From the NCBI GenBank assembly GCA_036274645.1, contig DASUFH010000132.1, positions 1 to 9,858 on the forward strand: a stretch of DNA of 9,858 bases. Reading direction: 5' to 3'. Below, piece after piece: positions 6,438-9,858 of this stretch (within the stretch, counting starts at the first letter, position 1; every line of letters starts with the position of its first letter). The notes beneath the pieces are model-generated. The model had not been told where the DNA came from, ran no database searches, and was given only the letters and a program-made list of their open reading frames with translations. Source of the DNA: DASUFH01 sp036274645. Its GTDB lineage: Bacteria > Acidobacteriota > Terriglobia > 20CM-2-55-15. The position numbers and the translations under genes are program-made.

Positions 6438-6473
6438 AAGGGCGGCCCAACCAAGGGGCCGCCCTTCTTTTTT
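6438..6473 (+). terminator. Strong rho-independent terminator
   Basis: AAGGGCGGCCC (6438-6448) pairs perfectly with GGGCCGCCCTT (6456-6466) around the 7-nt loop AACCAAG. It is followed by C and six T (6468-6473). The T-run exists only on the plus strand, so it stops rightward transcription before it becomes antisense to the convergent transporter gene. Confidence 0.9.
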
Positions 6474-6537
6474 GTGGCCGGAACTGACAGGCGCCGGGCG
6501 CGTAGCGAGCGACAGGCGGCGGCAAACAATCAAGCTC

Positions 6538-7911
6538 TCAGAGCGTGTAGTTGAGAATCCAGACCAGGAACAGCACCAGCGGAACGTGGACGGCAAACTG
6601 CAGCGTGCAGTATCCGACGATGTCCCGGGCCTTCATCTGAAGAATGCCGAGGAGCGGCAGCATCCAGAACGGGTGGATGAGGTTCGCCAGCGCTTCGGTT
6701 GCATTGTAGGTTTGCACGACCCATCCGAGATGGACGCCGAGCGACTGGCCGGCCTCAAGCATGTAGGGCGCTTCGATCAGCCACTTGCCTCCCGCGGAGG
6801 GGATGAACAGGCCGAGGAAAGCCGAATAGACTCCCACGAGCGCCGGAAACGTGTGACGGGTCGAGATCGACACAAAAAAATGGGCCAGGTGGTTGGCCAG
6901 TCCGGACTCGGTCATGATCTTCACGATGCCGGCGTAGAGCGGGTACTGAATCAGGACGCCTGAAACCGATGGCGCCGCAGCGCTGATGGCGCGTGTGAAG
7001 GAGTGTGGACGCCAGTGCAGCAGGAGTCCGACGACCAGGAACGCAAAGATATAGTGGTTGAGGTCGAGCAGGATTCGCGGGCCCTGCGCGAACACCTCGC
7101 GGACGAGGTAGCCCAGCCCGAGCGTCGAGATGAGGATCGTGGGCAGGGGGCTGTGTTCGAGCCACTCTCCGGGTCTCGTGGGCCTGGGAGCAGGGGCGGG
7201 CGCCGAATTCTCGACGCCCATGGCGGCCATGTCCCGCGCTTCATATCCTTTCGGCGCCGAGAAATAGGAAATCGCCATCGACACGCCGATCAGGATGGCC
7301 GCGATGGCGAGACTTTGCCAGAGTCCGAGGGTCTGGCTCAGTGGGATGACGCCGCTGATCTGCCGGATCGACTGTGGCAACGACGCCGGCGTCGCCATGA
7401 TGAGCGCCGCGGACGACGACAGTCCGAGGGCCCATACGCTGCCCACACCCAGGTAGGCGGCCGCTCCTATGGCGCGGTAGTCCGAACCCTTCACACGCGC
7501 GGCGACCTCCCGGGCCAGCAGTCCGCTGAAGATCAGGCTGAAGCTCCAGGAAAGCAGCGACGTTAACATCGAAAACAGTCCGACGAACGCCGCCGCTCCC
7601 GGCCCGGTCTTCGGAATCGCGGCCAGGCGCCGGATGAGCGCGTACACCGGCGGCGCTGAAGCGAGCGCATATCCGGTGATGATGATCAGGGTCATCTGCA
7701 TCGTGAACGCGACCAGGTCCCAGAAACCCGAGCCGAACCACTGTGCGGTATCGGCCACGGAACTGCCCGACAGGAGACTGGCCGCGAAAACCACCGCCAC
7801 CGCCGCGAGCGCAAGAGCAAACGCGTCGGGAAACCAGCGTTCGAACCAGTCGGATAGCCGCAGGCCAAGCGCGGCAAGGCTGTACTGACGGGGTTGCAGT
7901 TCGGCTTTCAT
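6538..7911 (-). CDS. atoE: Short-chain fatty acid transporter, AtoE family
   Basis: The 457-residue, strongly hydrophobic protein matches the AtoE/SCFA_trans family in length (E. coli AtoE is about 440) and motifs: DWFERWFPDAFALAL near the N terminus, SLLSWSFSLIFSGLLARE (118-135), the hallmark IPSAGGKWLIEAP (370-382), and the C-terminal NLIHPFWMLPLLGI...KARDIVGY (410-434). Around ten or more membrane segments are visible, for example 30-48, 69-86, 105-131, 199-216, 256-270, 286-299, 355-371 and 439-455. A Pro/Ala-rich loop lies at about 236-248. Family members import short-chain fatty acids such as acetoacetate or butyrate across the inner membrane. No CoA-transferase or thiolase genes accompany it here, so the exact substrate is open. 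The start is ATG at 7911; no Shine-Dalgarno is present, but an extended -10 lies 9 nt upstream, fitting leaderless translation. The divergent neighbour is an SDR/pirin pair. Confidence 0.88.
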   Translation of the reverse strand: MKAELQPRQYSLAALGLRLSDWFERWFPDAFALALAAVAVVFAASLLSGSSVADTAQWFGSGFWDLVAFTMQMTLIIITGYALASAPPVYALIRRLAAIPKTGPGAAAFVGLFSMLTSLLSWSFSLIFSGLLAREVAARVKGSDYRAIGAAAYLGVGSVWALGLSSSAALIMATPASLPQSIRQISGVIPLSQTLGLWQSLAIAAILIGVSMAISYFSAPKGYEARDMAAMGVENSAPAPAPRPTRPGEWLEHSPLPTILISTLGLGYLVREVFAQGPRILLDLNHYIFAFLVVGLLLHWRPHSFTRAISAAAPSVSGVLIQYPLYAGIVKIMTESGLANHLAHFFVSISTRHTFPALVGVYSAFLGLFIPSAGGKWLIEAPYMLEAGQSLGVHLGWVVQTYNATEALANLIHPFWMLPLLGILQMKARDIVGYCTLQFAVHVPLVLFLVWILNYTL

Positions 7912-7920
7912 GAGCGGCCG

Positions 7921-7929
7921 ATTATACCA
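7921..7929 (-). promoter_or_regulatory. Extended -10 promoter of atoE, positioned for a leaderless transcript
   Basis: On the minus strand the sequence reads TGG-TATAAT: a perfect -10 hexamer (7921-7926) with an upstream TGn extension (7927-7929). Nine bases (7912-7920) separate the hexamer from the ATG at 7911, so transcription would begin 2-3 nt before the start codon. No convincing -35 is seen, which extended -10 promoters tolerate. Confidence 0.6.
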
Positions 7930-7965
7930 ATCAAGCTGTGAATGAATTGAAGGGATATGGTCTGC

Positions 7966-7993
7966 GTCTGCCTGCAGGGGCGGTCATAGACCG
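7966..7993. repeat. Degenerate half-copy of the palindromic repeat element
   Basis: GTCTGCCTGCAGGGGCGGTCATAGACCG resembles the end of copies 1 and 2 (CCGCCTGCCTGTAGGGGCGGTC...). The hairpin is reduced to CGGTC-ATA-GACCG (7981-7993). Only one arm is present, placed in the middle of the divergent atoE/SDR promoter region. Confidence 0.6.
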
Positions 7994-8002
7994 TGTAGTC
8001 GC

Positions 8003-8011
8003 TGCTATACT
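8003..8011 (+). promoter_or_regulatory. Extended -10 promoter of the SDR-pirin operon, positioned for a leaderless transcript
   Basis: TGC-TATACT (TGn at 8003-8005, hexamer 8006-8011) lies nine bases before the ATG at 8021, exactly the spacing seen for the divergent atoE gene. No Shine-Dalgarno lies in GCTGCGCCT. The would-be -35 region falls in the degenerate repeat and shows no consensus hexamer. Confidence 0.58.
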
Positions 8012-8020
8012 GCTGCGCCT

Positions 8021-8821
8021 ATGGAAACAGGACTTCGTGGACGTAATGCGGTGATTACCGGCGGAAGCAAAGGCATCGGCAAGGACATTGCCCGTGGGCT
8101 TGCCGTCGAAGGTGTGAACGTGGCGCTGCTGGCCCGCGGCAAGGAGTCGCTCGAGCAGGCCGCCGCCGAAATCGGGAAACTCGGCGTGCGCGCGCTGGCC
8201 ATTCCAACCGACGTGAAGAATGCCGAGTCGGTGAAGGTGGCTGCAGAGATCATCTCGAAACAATTCGGACCGGTGCACATTGTGGTGAACAACGCGGGCA
8301 GCGCGATCCGGCGGATGGACCGGCAGATTACCTGGTCCGACTCGGACTGGATGGATGACATCAATGGAAAGATGATGGGCATGCTGCGTGTCACGCAGGC
8401 CTTTCTGCCCCACATTCCTCGCGACGGCACGGGGCGCATTATCAATATCAGCGGCATCGCCGGTTCCAGCGTGCTGGTTCCCGCCATGACTCACGGTTTC
8501 AACAACTCGGCGATGAACCACGTGACCCGATATCTGGCGCAGGATCTGGCCGGCGACAAGATCACGGTCAACGCCGTGTCGCCGGGCCTGGTGGCCACGG
8601 AATGGCGCGAGACCTGGGCCGAAAACATGGGCAAGTTGCAGGGCAAGACGAAGGAAGAATTCCTGACCGAATATTGCAAGAAGATGGGGATTCTGACGGG
8701 CCGCTGGGCCAGCATGGCGGAGATCACCGATATGGTGGTCTTCGTGGCGTCCGATCGCGCGACCTACGTCAACGGCGCGCAGATCATGGTGGATGGAGGG
8801 TACAGTGTCAATCCGCGCTGA
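8021..8821 (+). CDS. SDR-fold protein with altered catalytic residues
   Basis: The 266-residue product has the classical short-chain dehydrogenase/reductase fold: nucleotide-binding T13-GGSKGIG, D64 in TDV, N90-NAG, the tetrad Asn probably N115 (DDING), the ITVNAVSPG stretch (181-189) and the C-terminal VDGGY (257-261). Cofactor binding therefore looks intact. The catalytic residues do not. The usual Ser of NxSS/NIGS aligns to G145 (NISGIAG), and 13 residues on, the YxxxK motif reads H158-GFN-N162, followed by the usual helix (SAMNHVTRYLAQDL). Tyr and Lys are both missing. It may use different chemistry, bind NAD(P) without canonical catalysis, or belong to a divergent SDR subgroup with Asn at the Lys position. 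It is first in a two-gene operon with a pirin gene, and is divergent from atoE. The start ATG 8021 is fixed by the short N terminus before the Rossmann motif and by the -10 at 8006. Confidence 0.85.
   Translation: METGLRGRNAVITGGSKGIGKDIARGLAVEGVNVALLARGKESLEQAAAEIGKLGVRALAIPTDVKNAESVKVAAEIISKQFGPVHIVVNNAGSAIRRMDRQITWSDSDWMDDINGKMMGMLRVTQAFLPHIPRDGTGRIINISGIAGSSVLVPAMTHGFNNSAMNHVTRYLAQDLAGDKITVNAVSPGLVATEWRETWAENMGKLQGKTKEEFLTEYCKKMGILTGRWASMAEITDMVVFVASDRATYVNGAQIMVDGGYSVNPR
8795..8800 (+). promoter_or_regulatory. Shine-Dalgarno of the pirin gene inside the SDR coding sequence
   Basis: GGAGGG at 8795-8800 lies 4 nt before GTG 8805. The same bases encode the conserved Gly-Gly of the SDR C-terminal VDGGY motif. 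It supports GTG 8805 as the pirin start over ATG 8793, which has no purine-rich site at a suitable distance. Confidence 0.6.
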
Positions 8822-9830
8822 TGGAATTCTCGGTGTCCGGCCTCTTGGTTTTCCCTGGGAAACCGTCGATCCGTTTCTGTTCTGCGCCTATCACGACGAC
8901 GATTTTCCAGCCGGCAACGAGCGGATGGGGCCGGCGGCCTCGCTGGCGGGACGGGCCATCGGACAGGATTTTGAGAAGCGTGACGGCTGGCGGATGTATC
9001 ACGGGAGCGTCGTTCCCGGTTTCCCCCAGCATCCGCATCGTGGCTTCGAGACCGTCACCGTCATGCGCCAGGGCTATATCGACCATTCCGATTCCCTCGG
9101 CGCCACGGCGCGATTCGGGCCGGGCGACGTCCAGTGGCTGACCGCGGGGAAGGGTATTGTCCACTCCGAGATGTTCCCGCTGCTCGACCGGAACCGCCGG
9201 AACCCCGTGGAACTCTTTCAGATCTGGCTGAACCTGCCCCGCGCGGATAAATTTGTCGAGCCTCACTTTTCCATGTTGTGGGACCGCGATGTGCCGCGTG
9301 TGATCCATCAGGACGACCAGGGACGCAAGACCGAAGTCATCGTCGTGTCCGGCCGGTTGGGCGACGCGAAGGCGCCGCCTCCTCCGCCGCACTCGTGGGC
9401 CTCGCGTTCCGACACGCACGTGGCGATCTGGACCATGGACATGGCGCCGGACGCCCGCTGGCGGCTGGAGGCGGCGCAGCCGGGACTTACCCGCATGCTC
9501 TATTTCTATAAGGGAAATGCTCTGACGATGAATGGCCTGGCGATTCCGCCGGGTTCGGCGGTTCAGCTGCGTTCAGACGCCGCGGTGGATCTGGTCAACG
9601 GAAACGGAACAACCTGCCTGCTGCTGCTCGAAGGCCGTCCGATCGGAGAGCCGGTCGTGCAGTACGGTCCGTTCGTGATGACCTCCCGCGCGGAAATCCA
9701 GCAGACCTTCGCGGATTATCAAAACACCGGATTTGGCGGCTGGCCATGGCCGACCGATGATCCGGTGCTGCCGCGCGACGAAGGCCGGCACGCCCGCCAC
9801 GCGGACGGCCGTGTGGAACGGGTCGCCTGA
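8805..9830 (+). CDS. Pirin family protein (bicupin)
   Basis: The product of about 341 residues (345 if ATG 8793 is used) is a pirin. The cupin metal ligands known from pirins are all present: FPQHPHRGFETVT supplies two His, and GIVHSEMF supplies a His and a Glu (H80, H82, H124, E126 counted from ATG 8793; subtract 4 for GTG 8805). Other family signatures are SLGATARFGPGDVQWLTAG, ELFQIWLNLP and, near the C terminus, PIGEPVVQYGPFVM. Pirins are non-heme-iron cupins; some bacterial members have quercetinase activity and others bind regulatory or metabolic enzymes, so the function here is open. At about 340 residues it is somewhat longer than the common form of about 290, with extra N-terminal sequence (about 30 residues before the HDDDFPAGNERMGP stretch) and a Pro-rich insert (APPPPPHSW). 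The gene overlaps the SDR gene by 17 bp, so the two are translationally coupled. GTG 8805 is preferred because GGAGGG precedes it. Confidence 0.88.
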   Translation: MSIRADGILGVRPLGFPWETVDPFLFCAYHDDDFPAGNERMGPAASLAGRAIGQDFEKRDGWRMYHGSVVPGFPQHPHRGFETVTVMRQGYIDHSDSLGATARFGPGDVQWLTAGKGIVHSEMFPLLDRNRRNPVELFQIWLNLPRADKFVEPHFSMLWDRDVPRVIHQDDQGRKTEVIVVSGRLGDAKAPPPPPHSWASRSDTHVAIWTMDMAPDARWRLEAAQPGLTRMLYFYKGNALTMNGLAIPPGSAVQLRSDAAVDLVNGNGTTCLLLLEGRPIGEPVVQYGPFVMTSRAEIQQTFADYQNTGFGGWPWPTDDPVLPRDEGRHARHADGRVERVA

Positions 9831-9858
9831 TTCGGCCTGCGTAGTGTTTTGGGTCTGC

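Larger units (their letters stand above)
6244..6473 (+). ncRNA. Candidate structured RNA or structured 3' UTR
   Basis: Five hairpins follow in order: ATGCTGCT/AGCAGCAT (6256-6273, alternative to CATGAA/TTCATG at 6244-6258), CGATT/AATCG (6340-6356), an 11-bp stem 6364-6374 with 6378-6388 closed by a TCG loop, AGCGGA/TCCGCT (6405-6421), and the terminator stem (6438-6466). The 11-bp stem includes three G-T pairs that are G-U wobbles only in plus-strand RNA, which argues for a plus-strand transcript. The end is a strong terminator. No convincing promoter is seen just upstream, so it may be the 3' UTR of the hydrolase mRNA or a processed small RNA. I do not recognise a known family. Confidence 0.4.
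6212..6537. other. 326-bp gap between convergent genes with a hairpin series, short ORF and terminator
   Basis: No convincing protein gene lies here. The stretch is visibly richer in A and T than its surroundings and carries a succession of hairpins on the plus strand, described separately as a candidate RNA, followed by a rho-independent terminator. A minus-strand frame crossing it lacks any recognisable motif and overlaps the transporter gene. Bases 6475-6537, between terminator and transporter stop, show nothing I can name. Confidence 0.7.

Noticed and set aside
6243..6596. 117-codon minus-strand frame across the gap after atoE
   Set aside because: It overlaps the atoE 3' end in another frame, crosses the terminator stem and has no motif; the hairpin series argues for RNA on the plus strand instead.
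7003..7566. 187-codon plus-strand frame opposite atoE
   Set aside because: It is highly charged, low in hydrophobic residues and motif-free; the minus strand encodes a well-matched membrane transporter.

Overview
This is a high-GC bacterial chromosomal window whose gene content suggests an Acidobacteriota-like soil or sediment bacterium (Solibacter/Bryobacter or Vicinamibacter type). The pointers are an MBG/PxKF-domain surface protein, a PQQ-like beta-propeller protein with the WRGP...NILWK entry typical of such genomes, an octaheme cytochrome, and a GGGGCGGTC-TAT-GACCGCCC palindromic repeat in the gaps. The taxonomic call is inference, since no rRNA or marker gene is present.

Layout from left to right. 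(1) The 3' end of a large exported or surface MBG-repeat protein, open from base 1 to 1443, with near-identical tandem 81-residue repeats and a C-terminal PxKF domain. (2) A two-gene unit, 1622-2920 and 2924-3895: a secreted beta-propeller protein and a secreted zinc metallo-beta-lactamase-fold hydrolase, 3 bp apart. (3) A palindromic repeat element, an octaheme c-type cytochrome (4022 or 4016 to 5257), then a second and longer copy of the same element. (4) A secreted alpha/beta hydrolase, 5465-6211. (5) A 326-bp gap (6212-6537) with five successive hairpins ending in a strong rho-independent terminator, which looks like a structured RNA or a long structured 3' UTR. (6) On the minus strand, an AtoE-type short-chain fatty acid transporter (6538-7911). 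(7) Divergent from it, an SDR-fold protein lacking the usual catalytic Ser, Tyr and Lys (8021-8821), overlapping a pirin gene (8805-9830).

The left half is an envelope and periplasm set: surface protein, propeller, MBL hydrolase, multiheme cytochrome and esterase all carry, or in the case of the truncated gene presumably carry, export signals. The right half is cytoplasmic or inner-membrane metabolism: fatty acid uptake plus a divergent SDR/pirin pair sharing a 109-bp promoter region. No phage, CRISPR, transposase, tRNA or rRNA gene is visible.

The points most worth a second look are: the SDR with Gly/His/Asn at the Ser/Tyr/Lys positions; the structured-RNA candidate before the terminator; the mirror-image extended -10 promoters that place both divergent ATGs at the transcript 5' end (leaderless); and the palindromic repeat family flanking the cytochrome gene. 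I do not see evidence for a wholly new multi-gene system.
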